NCBI RefSeq assembly: GCF_001907245.1
Contig: NZ_MQSU01000004.1
Location: 62,001-126,000, forward strand
Direction: 5' to 3'
DNA from: Boudabousia liubingyangii
GTDB taxonomy: Bacteria > Actinomycetota > Actinomycetes > Actinomycetales > Actinomycetaceae
Length of the DNA: 64,000 nt
The notes under the pieces were generated by a model. That model made no database searches. It was not told where the DNA came from and worked only from the letters and a program-made list of their open reading frames with translations. Made by a program: the position numbers and the translations under genes. Below are positions 37,309 through 46,266 of this stretch, piece by piece; the first letter of the stretch is position 1, and each line of letters starts with the position of its first letter.

Positions 37309-38493
37309 TCAGATCAGGGTCATGGCCTGCTTGGCGATGGCTAGTTCCTCATTGGTGGGAACAACTAGCACGGTAATGGTGGAATCCGGGGTAGAGATAA
37401 CCCGAGCTTCCTTGGAACGAACATTGTTCTTTTCCTGATCTAGCTTTAGACCGGTGTACTCGAGGCGAGCACATAGTTCGCGGCGTAGATCAGAGTCGTT
37501 CTCACCAGCGCCAGCGGTGAAGGTGATGGTGTCTAGACCACCCATGACGGCGGTGTAGGCACCAACGTACTTGAGCAAGCGGTGGACGTAGACGTCCATG
37601 GCTAGGCGGCAGTCAGCGTCGCCAGCTTCAATGCGAGAGCGAACCACGCGCATATCGTTGTCGCCGGTTAGACCCTTGAGGCCGGACTGCTTGTTGAACA
37701 GGTCGTCGATCTCAGAGATTTCCATCTTGGCTTCACGTACTAGGTGGAAGACGGCAGCCGGGTCAATGTCACCGGTGCGGCCGCCCATGACTAGACCTTC
37801 AAGAGGGGTTAGACCCATGGAGGTGTCAACGGCGTGGCCGTTAACTACGGCAGAGGCGGAAGCGCCGTTACCTAGGTGTAGGACAATCTGCTTTAGGTCA
37901 TCACGGTCAAGGAAGCGAGCAACCTCGCCGGAAACGAACTGGTGGGAGGTGCCGTGAGCGCCGTAACGACGAATCTGGTACTTCTCAGCTACTTCCTTGT
38001 TTAGGGCGTAGGTGGCAGCCTCGTCGGGTAGGCTCTGGAAGAAAGCGGTGTCAAAGACGGCTACGTGAGGCACGTCGGACATGAGCTCGCGGGCGACCTC
38101 GATACCCTTCAGGTGAGCCGGGTTGTGTAGCGGGCCTAGCGGGCACAGATCGCGGATCTTCTGCTCAACAGCCTCATCAATGATGGCGGGGCCAGAGAAG
38201 AACTTGCCACCCTGAACGACACGGTGACCAACGGCTACGATGCCAGCTTCGTGAAGGTTCGGGCCGACCTCGTCAAACAGGGCCAGGACCTTACGGAGGC
38301 CGTCGCCGTGATCCGGGACCGGGCCGTCGATTTCGCGGGTGACGTCACCGAACTTGTGCTCGATGTGACCGGTTTCTTCACCGATGCGTTCTACTAGACC
38401 AGAAGCTAGCGAGGTGCCGGCTGCCGGATCAACTAGCTGGTACTTGATGGAAGAGGAACCAGAGTTGATGACTAGGACAGTCTGTTGAGTCAT
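37309..38493 (-). CDS. ackA: Acetate kinase
   Basis: A 394-residue ASKHA-fold enzyme making ATP and acetate from acetyl phosphate. Landmarks are VINSGSSSIKYQLVD at the N-terminus, GHRVVQGG, RYGAHGTSH, LHLGNGASASAV and GLTPLEGLVMGGRTGDIDP. AAAGG lies before the ATG. It is downstream of pta, separated by 81 nt that hold a hairpin. Confidence 0.97.
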   Translation of the reverse strand: MTQQTVLVINSGSSSIKYQLVDPAAGTSLASGLVERIGEETGHIEHKFGDVTREIDGPVPDHGDGLRKVLALFDEVGPNLHEAGIVAVGHRVVQGGKFFSGPAIIDEAVEQKIRDLCPLGPLHNPAHLKGIEVARELMSDVPHVAVFDTAFFQSLPDEAATYALNKEVAEKYQIRRYGAHGTSHQFVSGEVARFLDRDDLKQIVLHLGNGASASAVVNGHAVDTSMGLTPLEGLVMGGRTGDIDPAAVFHLVREAKMEISEIDDLFNKQSGLKGLTGDNDMRVVRSRIEAGDADCRLAMDVYVHRLLKYVGAYTAVMGGLDTITFTAGAGENDSDLRRELCARLEYTGLKLDQEKNNVRSKEARVISTPDSTITVLVVPTNEELAIAKQAMTLI

Positions 38494-38533
38494 TTTTAAC
38501 CTTTTATTTTGGGATCTTTTATTGACGTGAGAA

Positions 38534-38563
38534 CCCTCCGGGAAGGCGAACCTCCCCGGAGGG
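38534..38563 (-). other. Intercistronic hairpin between pta and ackA
   Basis: CCCTCCGGG/CCCGGAGGG perfect arms (38534-38542, 38555-38563) with an inner AGG/CCT and CGAA loop. No T-tract follows; likely RNA processing or stability rather than full termination. Confidence 0.6.
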
Positions 38564-38574
38564 AAAAGCTGGGG

Positions 38575-40194
38575 TCAGGCCTGCTTGTAAGCCTGGGCCT
38601 GAACGGCGGTGATGGCGACAGTGTTAACAATGTCTTCCACCAGGGCGCCACGGGATAGGTCATTAACCGGCTTGGCTAGACCCTGTAGTACGGGGCCCAC
38701 AGCAACGGCACCGGAGGTGCGCTGCACGGCCTTGTAAAGGGCGTTACCAACGGATAGTGACGGGAAGATGAAGACGTTAGCCTGGCCGGCAACGGGGGAT
38801 TCAGGAGCCTTCGAAGCAGCGACCTTGGGGTCGTAGGCTGCGTCGAACTGAAGCGGGCCATCTAGGACCAGCTCCGGAGCCTTTTCCTTAGCGATGCGGG
38901 TAGCTTCGACCACGGCGTCAACGTCCGGACCGGAGCCAGAACCAAGAGTCGAGTAGGAAATCATGGCCACGCGCGGCTTCACACCGAAAGCTTCAGCGGT
39001 CTGAGCTGAAGAGATGGCGATATCAGCAAGCTGTTCCGGGGTCGGGTTCGGGTTCACAGCGCAGTCACCGTAAACGTGAACTTCCTTGGGCATGAGCATG
39101 AGGAAGACCGAGGAAACAATGGAGGTTCCCGGGGCGGTCTTAATGGTCTGGAAGGACGGCAGAATGGTGTGAGCGGTGGTGTGAGCAGCGCCGGAAACCA
39201 TGCCGTCAGCATCGCCGAAGTAAACCATCATGGTGCCGAAGAAGGAGACATCCTGAACGGTCTCGCGGGCCTTTTCGATGGTCATGCCCTTCTTGGCGCG
39301 CAGCTTAGCTAGTTCTTCCGCGTACTTTTCGACGAGGTCGTGATCGTGGTTAGAGACAACGCGCGCGGCGGCAATATCTAGGCCTAGTTCCTGAGCGCGG
39401 TTACGGACCTGGTTTTCGTCACCAATGAGGACGATATCGGCCACGCCAAGCTTGAGTAGCTGGTCGGTGGCCTGCAGGATGCGATCGTCATCGGGTTCCG
39501 GAAGTACGATGGTGGTCTTCTGGGAACGAGCACGTTCAACTAGGTTCAGCTGGAACTGTAGGGGAGTGGTGATCTCAGTGGAGCGGGCAGCTAGCAGACG
39601 GCCTAGCTGATCGCCGAAGCCGGCGCGCAGCGCGTTGGCATTGGCGTTGACATCGTCACCGAGCTGGCCCACGGCACCGATGGGTAGCATCAGATCAGCG
39701 AGCTTTTCGTTTAGGTGAGCAACCTGAGCGGCCGGATCGGGTGCGTCGGTTAGTAGTACCCCAGCTAGGGTGGCGCCCTTGGATTCTAGAGTTTCTAGAG
39801 CGGCGCGGGTGGTCTTGCAGGGGCAGCCGTGAGTGCGGCTGAGGACTAGCAGGACGGGGGAGTCGCAGTTCGCGGCGACGGAGGCATTGAAGCCAAACTC
39901 ATCCCAGCCAGCGACGTAGTTGTAGGCGGAACCAGCAGCGAGGACGAAATCTTCGTCCTGAGCGCGGAAGGTTTCGACGATCTTGGAAAGAGCAGCCTCG
40001 GAGTTCTCGCGAACTTCCTGGTAGCTGGCGGCGTAGGGGTTGGTACCCATTTCCGAAACTACCTTGTCGCGACCAAAGGTCCGTAGTACCTTGACGTTCT
40101 TGCCGGTTTCTTGAACTAGGACTTTTAGTCCTTCGATGACGGCGTCACGTGCGGGCACGTTGGCGACGGTTAAAACGGACAGGCTTTGAGGCAT
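38575..40194 (-). CDS. pta: Phosphate acetyltransferase, short form
   Basis: A 539-residue Pta that converts acetyl-CoA and phosphate to acetyl phosphate for ackA. The catalytic PTA_PTB domain spans about 215-535 (LVERARSQKTTIVLPEPDDDRI, SGAAHTTAHT, YGDCAVNPNPTPEQLADIAI, STLGSGSG). The N-terminal region (1-205) is related to the P-loop domain of long Pta, but its GK(S/T) loop is gone and the DRTGG domain is missing, which accounts for a length about 150 below the usual 690-700. GGAAGGAA gives the start. Confidence 0.95.
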   Translation of the reverse strand: MPQSLSVLTVANVPARDAVIEGLKVLVQETGKNVKVLRTFGRDKVVSEMGTNPYAASYQEVRENSEAALSKIVETFRAQDEDFVLAAGSAYNYVAGWDEFGFNASVAANCDSPVLLVLSRTHGCPCKTTRAALETLESKGATLAGVLLTDAPDPAAQVAHLNEKLADLMLPIGAVGQLGDDVNANANALRAGFGDQLGRLLAARSTEITTPLQFQLNLVERARSQKTTIVLPEPDDDRILQATDQLLKLGVADIVLIGDENQVRNRAQELGLDIAAARVVSNHDHDLVEKYAEELAKLRAKKGMTIEKARETVQDVSFFGTMMVYFGDADGMVSGAAHTTAHTILPSFQTIKTAPGTSIVSSVFLMLMPKEVHVYGDCAVNPNPTPEQLADIAISSAQTAEAFGVKPRVAMISYSTLGSGSGPDVDAVVEATRIAKEKAPELVLDGPLQFDAAYDPKVAASKAPESPVAGQANVFIFPSLSVGNALYKAVQRTSGAVAVGPVLQGLAKPVNDLSRGALVEDIVNTVAITAVQAQAYKQA

Positions 40195-40230
40195 GATGTT
40201 CCTTCCTTGAACTTTTCGAGCTTTTACCCT

Positions 40231-40236
40231 AGTTTA
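40231..40236 (-). promoter_or_regulatory. Candidate -10 box for pta–ackA
   Basis: TAAACT on the minus strand, about 37 nt before the start codon, with GGAAGGAA between them. Confidence 0.4.
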
Positions 40237-40344
40237 CGCCTCTAATGTTAGTCCTCACAGCCGCCAGACTAAACCCAAAGACCTATGTACCTTCACACAC
40301 TATTACTTTGCTCAGTGAGAGAGCCTAATTAGTACTGCCTGCGG

Positions 40345-40350
40345 TAGGCT
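40345..40350 (+). promoter_or_regulatory. -10 box of a leaderless guaA transcript
   Basis: TAGGCT ends 6 nt before GTG 40357; no ribosome site. Confidence 0.55.
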
Positions 40351-40356
40351 ATTGAC

Positions 40357-41937
40357 GTGACTAAAGATAAACAGACTCCATTACGTCCGGTTCTGGTCGT
40401 TGACTTCGGGGCGCAGTATGCTCAGCTGATTGCTCGTCGAGTCCGCGAAGCCAGTGTCTATTCGGAAATTGTCCCGCACACCATGCCGGTGGCTAAGATG
40501 CTAGAAAAGGATCCTGCTGCGATCATTCTTTCTGGCGGCCCGGCTTCTGTCTACGCCGAGGGTGCGCCCTCCATCGACCCGGCGATCTTCGAATCCGGCG
40601 TGCCGATTTTGGGTATTTGTTACGGTTTCCAGACCATGGCCGCCGCCCTGGGTGGCAAGGTTGGTCGGACCGGCACCCGCGAATACGGGCACACTGAGAC
40701 CTCCGTGCAGGACCAGTCCTGCCTCTTCGCTGGCACCCCGCTTGATCAGTCCGTGTGGATGAGCCACGGAGATGCCGTCCAGGAAGCTCCGGCAGGTTTT
40801 ACCGTTACCGCTTCAACTGAACAGACTCCGGTAGCTGCCTTCGAAGATCCCAAGCGTCGCCTCTTTGGTCTGCAGTGGCACCCGGAAGTGCGTCACTCTG
40901 CTTTCGGTCAGGACGCCCTAAAGAACTTCTTGTACCACGGTGCTGGGATTGAACCGACTTGGACCACCGGCAATATTATTGACGAACAGGTTGCGAAGAT
41001 TCGTGAGCAGGTCGGCGATAAGCAGGTTATCTGCGCGCTTTCCGGTGGGGTTGACTCCTCCGTGGCCGCCGCTCTGGTTCACGAAGCCGTGGGCGATCAG
41101 CTCACCTGCTTCTTCATCGATCACGGTCTGCTGCGTGCCGGCGAACGTGAACAGGTGGAACGTGACTATGCCGAATCCATGGGGATTAAGGTCGTCACCA
41201 TCGATGATTCTGAACGTTTCCTAGCAGCCCTTGAGGGCGTTTCCGATCCGGAACAGAAGCGTAAGATCATCGGTCACGAGTTCATTCGCTCATTCGAGGC
41301 CGCCCAGCGCCAGCTCATCGCTGAGGCCGGTGCTGACGGTAAGGAAATCGAGTTCCTAGTGCAGGGCACCCTCTACCCGGATGTGGTTGAATCCGGTGGC
41401 GGTGAAGGCGCGGCAAATATTAAGTCCCACCACAACGTTGGTGGTCTGCCGGAAGACCTACGTTTTGAACTGGTCGAACCCCTACGTGAACTCTTTAAGG
41501 ACGAGGTCCGTGAGATCGGTCGTCGCTTGGGTCTAGCTGAGAAGCTAGTAGCCCGCCAGCCCTTCCCGGGTCCCGGCTTGGGCATCCGCATTGTGGGCGC
41601 GGTAGACCGTGAACGTCTAGATATCCTCCGTGCCGCCGACTTGATTGTTCGTGAAGAACTAACCAAGGCCGGTATGGATTCTGAAATCTGGCAGTGCCCG
41701 GTAGTGCTCTTGGCTGATGTGCGTTCTGTGGGCGTACAGGGCGATGGCCGTACCTATGGTCACCCGATTGTTTTGCGCCCGGTTTCTTCCGAGGACGCGA
41801 TGACCGCTGACTGGACCCGCCTACCTTATGACCTGTTGGCGCGGATTTCTAACCGCATCACCAACTCGGTTGAGGAAGTTAACCGCGTGGTCCTAGACTG
41901 CACTTCCAAGCCGCCGGGGACCATCGAGTGGGAGTGA
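40357..41937 (+). CDS. guaA: GMP synthase (glutamine-hydrolysing)
   Basis: A 526-residue enzyme converting XMP to GMP. The class I amidotransferase domain has Cys in ILGICYGFQ and His/Glu in LQWHPEV; the ATP-pyrophosphatase has [12 protein letters not shown]; the C-terminal dimer domain ends [15 protein letters not shown] start, apparently leaderless. The last 45 bp overlap the 3' end of a convergent gene, and its terminator lies inside that gene. Confidence 0.97.
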   Translation: MTKDKQTPLRPVLVVDFGAQYAQLIARRVREASVYSEIVPHTMPVAKMLEKDPAAIILSGGPASVYAEGAPSIDPAIFESGVPILGICYGFQTMAAALGGKVGRTGTREYGHTETSVQDQSCLFAGTPLDQSVWMSHGDAVQEAPAGFTVTASTEQTPVAAFEDPKRRLFGLQWHPEVRHSAFGQDALKNFLYHGAGIEPTWTTGNIIDEQVAKIREQVGDKQVICALSGGVDSSVAAALVHEAVGDQLTCFFIDHGLLRAGEREQVERDYAESMGIKVVTIDDSERFLAALEGVSDPEQKRKIIGHEFIRSFEAAQRQLIAEAGADGKEIEFLVQGTLYPDVVESGGGEGAANIKSHHNVGGLPEDLRFELVEPLRELFKDEVREIGRRLGLAEKLVARQPFPGPGLGIRIVGAVDRERLDILRAADLIVREELTKAGMDSEIWQCPVVLLADVRSVGVQGDGRTYGHPIVLRPVSSEDAMTADWTRLPYDLLARISNRITNSVEEVNRVVLDCTSKPPGTIEWE

Positions 41938-42330
41938 TTTCCCAATAGTCTCTGAGAGCTGGGCGCTGATATAGGCGCTCAGCTCTCCGTCTTTTTGGTA
42001 GTCATAACTCTGCAGGGCATAACGCAGACTACGGCCACCTTTTCGGAGTAAAAGTTGGCGCATCCAAGGTTTGCGGACGGCGGCCGAGCCTAGGCAGAGG
42101 GCATTGGTGAGTTCCACAATTAGCGGCTGGTACACCCAGAACAGGTGCTGGAACGCGGATTGACCAGCTTCTGCCAGCGCATTGAGCTCGGCAGACTTAC
42201 CTCGCGGGCTTGGTTGGTTCAGACGATTAGTGGCGACAAGTCCAGCTTCTACTAGCCGAATCAGTTCGATTGTCGCGGCTTCATCTTCTCCTCTTAAATG
42301 CCCCGGAGGTAGCTTTGGCAGCTTCTCCAT
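41893..42330 (-). CDS. Degenerate sigma-70 region 1.2–2-like small protein
   Basis: A 145-residue protein whose pattern follows the principal sigma factor (HrdB/SigA) from region 1.2 through 2. Residues 22-37 ([16 protein letters not shown]) match the EAGL.A..L of region 1.2; 56-79 ([19 protein letters not shown]) match the region 2.1 A..hLleaNLRLVV stretch; 90-131 ([34 protein letters not shown]) match the region 2.2-2.4 EGN.GLiRAv.kFDy.kG and FSTYATWWIRQAI. The melting tryptophans are lost and regions 3 and 4 are absent. GAGGGG selects ATG 42330 over 42363. The function is unknown; a core-polymerase-binding fragment is inferred. Confidence 0.7.
   Translation of the reverse strand: MEKLPKLPPGHLRGEDEAATIELIRLVEAGLVATNRLNQPSPRGKSAELNALAEAGQSAFQHLFWVYQPLIVELTNALCLGSAAVRKPWMRQLLLRKGGRSLRYALQSYDYQKDGELSAYISAQLSETIGKSLPLDGPRRLGSAV
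41954..41996 (+). terminator. guaA terminator inside the sigma-like gene
   Basis: 13-bp stem with one G-T pair (41954-41966 with 41975-41987), then CTTTTT at 41991-41996. It lies within the convergent coding sequence, over residues about 112-126 of the sigma-like protein. Confidence 0.82.
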
Positions 42331-42468
42331 GTGGATCCCCTCTCTCAATGTGATACCGTGCACTCTACTATGTGTTGAGAATCACGTCAAATTTCGCTTG
42401 ATAGATGTTAAGACTTCCACATTGTTTGCTCAGAGGGCAGAAAAGTGAATCTGCTTGTGCAAAACGCC

Positions 42469-42474
42469 TAAAAT
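42469..42474 (+). promoter_or_regulatory. -10 box of a leaderless tatD transcript
   Basis: TAAAAT ends 7 nt before ATG 42482, with no ribosome site. Confidence 0.55.
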
Positions 42475-42481
42475 GACATTT

Positions 42482-43393
42482 ATGGGTAAAAAACGAAGCC
42501 GAAACTGGCCAGAAGCGCCAGAACCGCTAGCTGCACCGATCACCGACAACCATACGCATTTGCCTTTGCGCTCCTCGGAAATTCCGAAAACCGAAGGACC
42601 TTCGCTCTCTTTGGAGCAGCAACTGCAACGCGCCACCGAAGTCGGCATTACCCAGGTAATTACCTCCGCCTGTGAAGTAATGGATCTAGCTCCGGCCCTT
42701 GCACTTGCCGAACAGTATCCGCAAGTACGCGTGGCAGTCGCGATTCACCCCAACGAGGCCGCTTTGCACGCCGGCTTTAACGAGCCCTCTCCAGATGGCT
42801 TGGAGCCGGAATTCTCTGCCCATCATTCCATGTCCCTAGAATCGGCCATTGCTGCCGTGTGTGATGCTGCCGCTCATCCCGCCGTAGCGGCGATCGGGGA
42901 AACCGGTTTGGATTATTTCCGTACTGCAGGACCCGGTCGTGAAGCCCAAAAAGTCTCCTTCCGTGCTCATATTGAACTAGCGAAAGCCTTAAACCTGCCC
43001 ATGCAGATTCATGATCGTGACGCGCATGAGGACACGATTGCGATCCTAAGAGAGTGTGGGGCACCAGAAAAAACTATCTTCCACTGCTACTCGGGTGATG
43101 AACAGATGGCTCGGGTTCTAGCTGAAGAAGGATGGTATGCCTCTTTTGCTGGGCCGGTAACTTACCCCGCTAATCATGACTTGCGAGCTGCCCTAGCGGT
43201 ACTACCTAAAGAACTTATCTTGGTAGAGACTGATGCTCCCTATCTCAGCCCTAAGGCACATCGTGGACAGCCTAATGCCTCTTATCTAATGGCGGACACG
43301 GTTCGTTTCATGGCTCAGTTCCTAGGCTTGACGGAGCTCGATTTTATCCAGCAAATTCAACGAAATACTGAAGAAGTTTACGGACAGTGGTGA
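42482..43393 (+). CDS. tatD: TatD-family metal-dependent DNase/hydrolase
   Basis: A 303-residue TIM-barrel hydrolase. Metal ligands: H-T-H in DNHTHLPL, E in IGETGLDYF, H in IHDRDAHE and FHCYSG, and D in VETDAPYLSPKAHRG. A GTG 27 nt upstream is also open, but TAAAAT 7 nt before ATG 42482 marks a leaderless start. tatD–rpf–ksgA–ispE order is conserved in Actinobacteria. Confidence 0.94.
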   Translation: MGKKRSRNWPEAPEPLAAPITDNHTHLPLRSSEIPKTEGPSLSLEQQLQRATEVGITQVITSACEVMDLAPALALAEQYPQVRVAVAIHPNEAALHAGFNEPSPDGLEPEFSAHHSMSLESAIAAVCDAAAHPAVAAIGETGLDYFRTAGPGREAQKVSFRAHIELAKALNLPMQIHDRDAHEDTIAILRECGAPEKTIFHCYSGDEQMARVLAEEGWYASFAGPVTYPANHDLRAALAVLPKELILVETDAPYLSPKAHRGQPNASYLMADTVRFMAQFLGLTELDFIQQIQRNTEEVYGQW

Positions 43394-43499
43394 ACCTTAA
43401 GGCTAGGTGAAATACCTTAATCTCTGCGCTAGGACTATCCAATTAGGTAACAAATCGGTTACGCTAAGCAGGTATTGTGTTTCCAAACAGAAGGTCCCT

Positions 43500-44774
43500 A
43501 TGACTGTCAATGAAAACTCTGCGCCCAATTCTGAGCTGCAGAACACCGACGATCAAGGCCAAGGCAAAAAGAAACGCCTATGGATGATTGGCGCTGGCGT
43601 ACTAGCCGTAGCCCTAGCCGGAGGCGGATCAGCCGCCTACCTAAATAGCCAGTACCGTTCTTACGAGATTAACGTAGACGGCAAGACCCTAACCGGTAGT
43701 CTCTACCAGGGTACCGTCGGCCAAGCACTTGAAAAGTCTAAAGTTAAGCTTGGCGACCACGATGAGGTGCAACCAGCCCTCGACACCAAACTTACCGATA
43801 ACAGCCAGATCAAGGTCCTGCGTGCTGAACAGTATCAAGTACTACTGAATGGCAAAGAGACTCCAGTCTGGAGTACCGCTAAGGATCTGAACAGCATCCT
43901 ACAGGCGGCTGTAAAGCAGAATCCGGGTGCCACTCCCACTCTGAAGGCTGACGCCAAGAATACTTACGCTGGCCACCCGCTAAGCGACAAAGAACAAGAA
44001 GCCAACTTCATGATCGGTGGCAAACCGGTCAAGGTGAAGCTGACCAAAGATGCGGACCTAAGCTCAGTTCTTAAGAGTGCGAACGCTGACCTACAGGACC
44101 AAGACTCTGCCATCCTGACCCTAAAGGACGGCCAGATTACCGCTGAGGTAACCCAGATCCGTACCAGTCAACGGACTGAAACCCAGAAGATTGACTTCGA
44201 AACCCAACGGGTAAACGACGATTCCCTAGCCGAGGGTGAAACCAAGGTAGTCACTAAGGGACAGCCTGGTGAACGAACCCTCACCATCGAAGAAACCAAG
44301 ACCAATGGGGTGGTGACCAGCGCTAAAGAGGTAGCTAATGAAGTTACCAAAGAACCCGTAAAACAGGTTATTAACGTGGGCACCAAAGTCGTAGTGGCAG
44401 AACAGCCCAAACCCGCCCCTGAAGAAGCTGAGCAGAAGCAGCCTTCCTCGGACGGAAAAGCCCCGGCTGCGAAGCAACCGGAAGCTAAAAAGCCGGAAGC
44501 TAAGAAACCCGAAGCCCCAGCAAAGGGCAGCGTACCCAGCAGCGGCGTTTGGCACGCCCTCGCCATGTGCGAATCGGGCGGTAACCCGCGCCTAGTGCAC
44601 GGACCCTACCACGGCCTATACCAGTTCACCGTTTCCACTTGGCGTTCCGTCGGTGGTAGCGGCCTACCCTCCCAAGCTTCTCCCGCAGAGCAGCTAAAAC
44701 GCGCTAAGATCATCCAGGCTCGCTCTGGCTGGGGTCAGTGGCCCGCCTGCTCTAGGAAGATCGGGGTTCGCTGA
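43500..44774 (+). CDS. Resuscitation-promoting factor with DUF348 and G5 domains
   Basis: A 424-residue secreted or anchored cell-wall hydrolase (RpfB type). An N-terminal helix (about 27-47) is followed by DUF348 repeats (about 55-215), a G5 domain (about 215-295: IRTSQRTETQKIDFETQRV), a Lys/Pro/Ala linker, then the Rpf catalytic domain (WHALAMCESGGNPRLVHG, catalytic Glu, YHGLYQFTVSTW). The usual NW after CESGG is NP here. AGAAGG selects ATG 43500. A paralogue begins 2 nt after the stop. Confidence 0.93.
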   Translation: MTVNENSAPNSELQNTDDQGQGKKKRLWMIGAGVLAVALAGGGSAAYLNSQYRSYEINVDGKTLTGSLYQGTVGQALEKSKVKLGDHDEVQPALDTKLTDNSQIKVLRAEQYQVLLNGKETPVWSTAKDLNSILQAAVKQNPGATPTLKADAKNTYAGHPLSDKEQEANFMIGGKPVKVKLTKDADLSSVLKSANADLQDQDSAILTLKDGQITAEVTQIRTSQRTETQKIDFETQRVNDDSLAEGETKVVTKGQPGERTLTIEETKTNGVVTSAKEVANEVTKEPVKQVINVGTKVVVAEQPKPAPEEAEQKQPSSDGKAPAAKQPEAKKPEAKKPEAPAKGSVPSSGVWHALAMCESGGNPRLVHGPYHGLYQFTVSTWRSVGGSGLPSQASPAEQLKRAKIIQARSGWGQWPACSRKIGVR

Positions 44775-44776
44775 AC

Positions 44777-46135
44777 ATGAGTGAAGAGCTAGAAAACCAC
44801 GAAGCGGAAGTAGCTCAAGCAGCCAGTGCCGAAACTACGGCACCCGAAGCTGACGCAATCCCGCATCGAACCCACCGCGAAAAGGGGATTAGCGCTCGCC
44901 TGCGAGCCCTACCCGCCCGCGGAGTCTGGACCACTGCCGTAGTGGCCAGCCTCGCAGTCGCCGGACTGAGCTCCTTCCAGATTGCCTCCTCCCACCACCG
45001 GGTCACCCTGAATGTCGATGGCACCACCAAAGAGGTCTCCTTCTTTGGTAATACCGTCGCCGACGCCCTCAAAGCCGGTGGAGTCGAGGTCAGCCCCAAG
45101 GACCATGTCACCCCCGCGCTGGACTCAGAAGTCTTCGATAACTCGAAGATCACCTTCCTCAAGGCCCGCCCATACCAGGTACAGCTGGATGGCAAACACG
45201 TGGAACTCTGGTCTACCGGAAAATCCAGCTCAGATGTACTTGCGGATCTTTCTGCCCGAAAGGGAAACGTTGCCATTGCTGCTTCCCGCTCGGAAGTGCG
45301 TAACGCTCTGAACATCCTCACCACCAAGGACACCAAAGGTCTCCTAATCGAGGACGGAAAAGCTAAAGAAATCCAGGTCAAAGCCGGTCAAACGATCGAC
45401 CAGGTTCTAGCCGCAGCCAACGTGAAGGTCAGCCCCATTGACCAGGTAAAGTACCGCCACCAAGACGGAAAACTACAGATCCACGTTGACCACGTACAGC
45501 GCGGGACGGTAGTCACCGAAAGTGAAGTCCCGTTCAAGACCGTAAAAAAGGATGACGCGAACCTACTAAAGGGCGAAACCAAGGTCGAAAACGAAGGCAA
45601 AGTCGGAAAGCACCGCAAGGTTGTGTATCGGGAAATCGTGGGCGGTAAAGAAGTCCTCTCCACGGTCACCTTTGACGCCAACGTGGAAAACCCAGTCGAC
45701 CGCGTTGAACTAAACGGCACCAAGGAACCGCCCAAGCCGGAAGAGGAAATCCTCGCAGCCGGCGGTGACACCCAGGGCGCTTCCGGAATGAAACTTGATG
45801 AGCCCGCAGCCGGTGGCGGAAGCGGAACCACCCCCGCTGGCGCACAGGCAATCGCCCGTCAGATGGTAGCCGCCCGCGGGTGGGGCGACGGCGAATTCCG
45901 CTGCCTAGTTACCCTTTGGAACCGCGAATCCAACTGGAACTACCGCAGTCTAAACCGCTCCTCAGGAGCCTACGGTATTCCCCAGTCCCTACCCGGTTCC
46001 AAGATGGCCTCTGCCGGTGCTGACTGGCGTACCAACCCGGCCACCCAGATTCGTTGGGGACTTGGCTATATTTCCGGCCGCTACGGTACTCCCTGTGCGG
46101 CACTCAGCCACTCCTACGCTAAGCACTGGTACTAA
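44777..46135 (+). CDS. DUF348–G5 protein with SLT-type transglycosylase domain
   Basis: A 452-residue partner of the preceding Rpf. It shares the architecture: an N-terminal helix (about 52-72), DUF348 domains (VTLNVDGTTKEVSFFGNTVA onward) and a G5 domain (VTESEVPFKTVKKDDANLL). The catalytic end is different: a lysozyme-like SLT domain with CLVTLWNRESNWNYRSLNRS (catalytic Glu) and GAYGIPQSLPGSKM. It lies 2 nt after the Rpf stop and lacks a clear ribosome site, so it is translationally coupled. Confidence 0.92.
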   Translation: MSEELENHEAEVAQAASAETTAPEADAIPHRTHREKGISARLRALPARGVWTTAVVASLAVAGLSSFQIASSHHRVTLNVDGTTKEVSFFGNTVADALKAGGVEVSPKDHVTPALDSEVFDNSKITFLKARPYQVQLDGKHVELWSTGKSSSDVLADLSARKGNVAIAASRSEVRNALNILTTKDTKGLLIEDGKAKEIQVKAGQTIDQVLAAANVKVSPIDQVKYRHQDGKLQIHVDHVQRGTVVTESEVPFKTVKKDDANLLKGETKVENEGKVGKHRKVVYREIVGGKEVLSTVTFDANVENPVDRVELNGTKEPPKPEEEILAAGGDTQGASGMKLDEPAAGGGSGTTPAGAQAIARQMVAARGWGDGEFRCLVTLWNRESNWNYRSLNRSSGAYGIPQSLPGSKMASAGADWRTNPATQIRWGLGYISGRYGTPCAALSHSYAKHWY

Positions 46136-46141
46136 GCCGAA

Positions 46142-46162
46142 AAGTAAATCCAAGATTTACTT
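46142..46162 (+). other. AT-rich hairpin after the Rpf/SLT genes
   Basis: AAGTAAATC-CAA-GATTTACTT, 9-bp perfect stem 6 nt after the stop codon, no T-tract. Confidence 0.5.
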
Positions 46163-46208
46163 AGCTAAGATCAAGTAAGCGAAGTCAAAACCGCTGAAAC
46201 AGCGACCT

Positions 46209-46254
46209 AATGGGCCCGCGGCATACCTCACCTGAGGCAGCCGACGGGCCCATT
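46209..46254 (+). terminator. Long multi-segment hairpin between the Rpf genes and ksgA
   Basis: AATGGGCCCG pairs with CGGGCCCATT (46209-46218, 46245-46254); inside, CGGC/GCCG and CCTC/GAGG continue the stem to an ACCT loop. It covers where the ksgA -35 should lie (46238-46243). No T-tract. Confidence 0.65.
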
Positions 46255-46260
46255 GGCAGG

Positions 46261-46266
46261 TAATCT
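46261..46266 (+). promoter_or_regulatory. -10 box of a leaderless ksgA transcript
   Basis: TAATCT ends 6 nt before GTG 46273; no ribosome site. Confidence 0.55.

Noticed and set aside
43394-43499. ydaO/c-di-AMP riboswitch before the Rpf gene
   Set aside because: Such switches often precede rpf genes, but the gap is only about 105 nt and I see no matching conserved core; only a weak GTAAC/GTTAC repeat.
44460-44530. Possible tandem-repeat or CRISPR-like array
   Set aside because: Short GAAGCTAAAAAGCC-like repeats encode the KKPEA linker in frame; there are no spacers.
44168-44566. Minus-strand Ala/Ser/Gly-rich frames opposite the Rpf linker
   Set aside because: They mirror the Lys/Pro/Ala repeat and match nothing.
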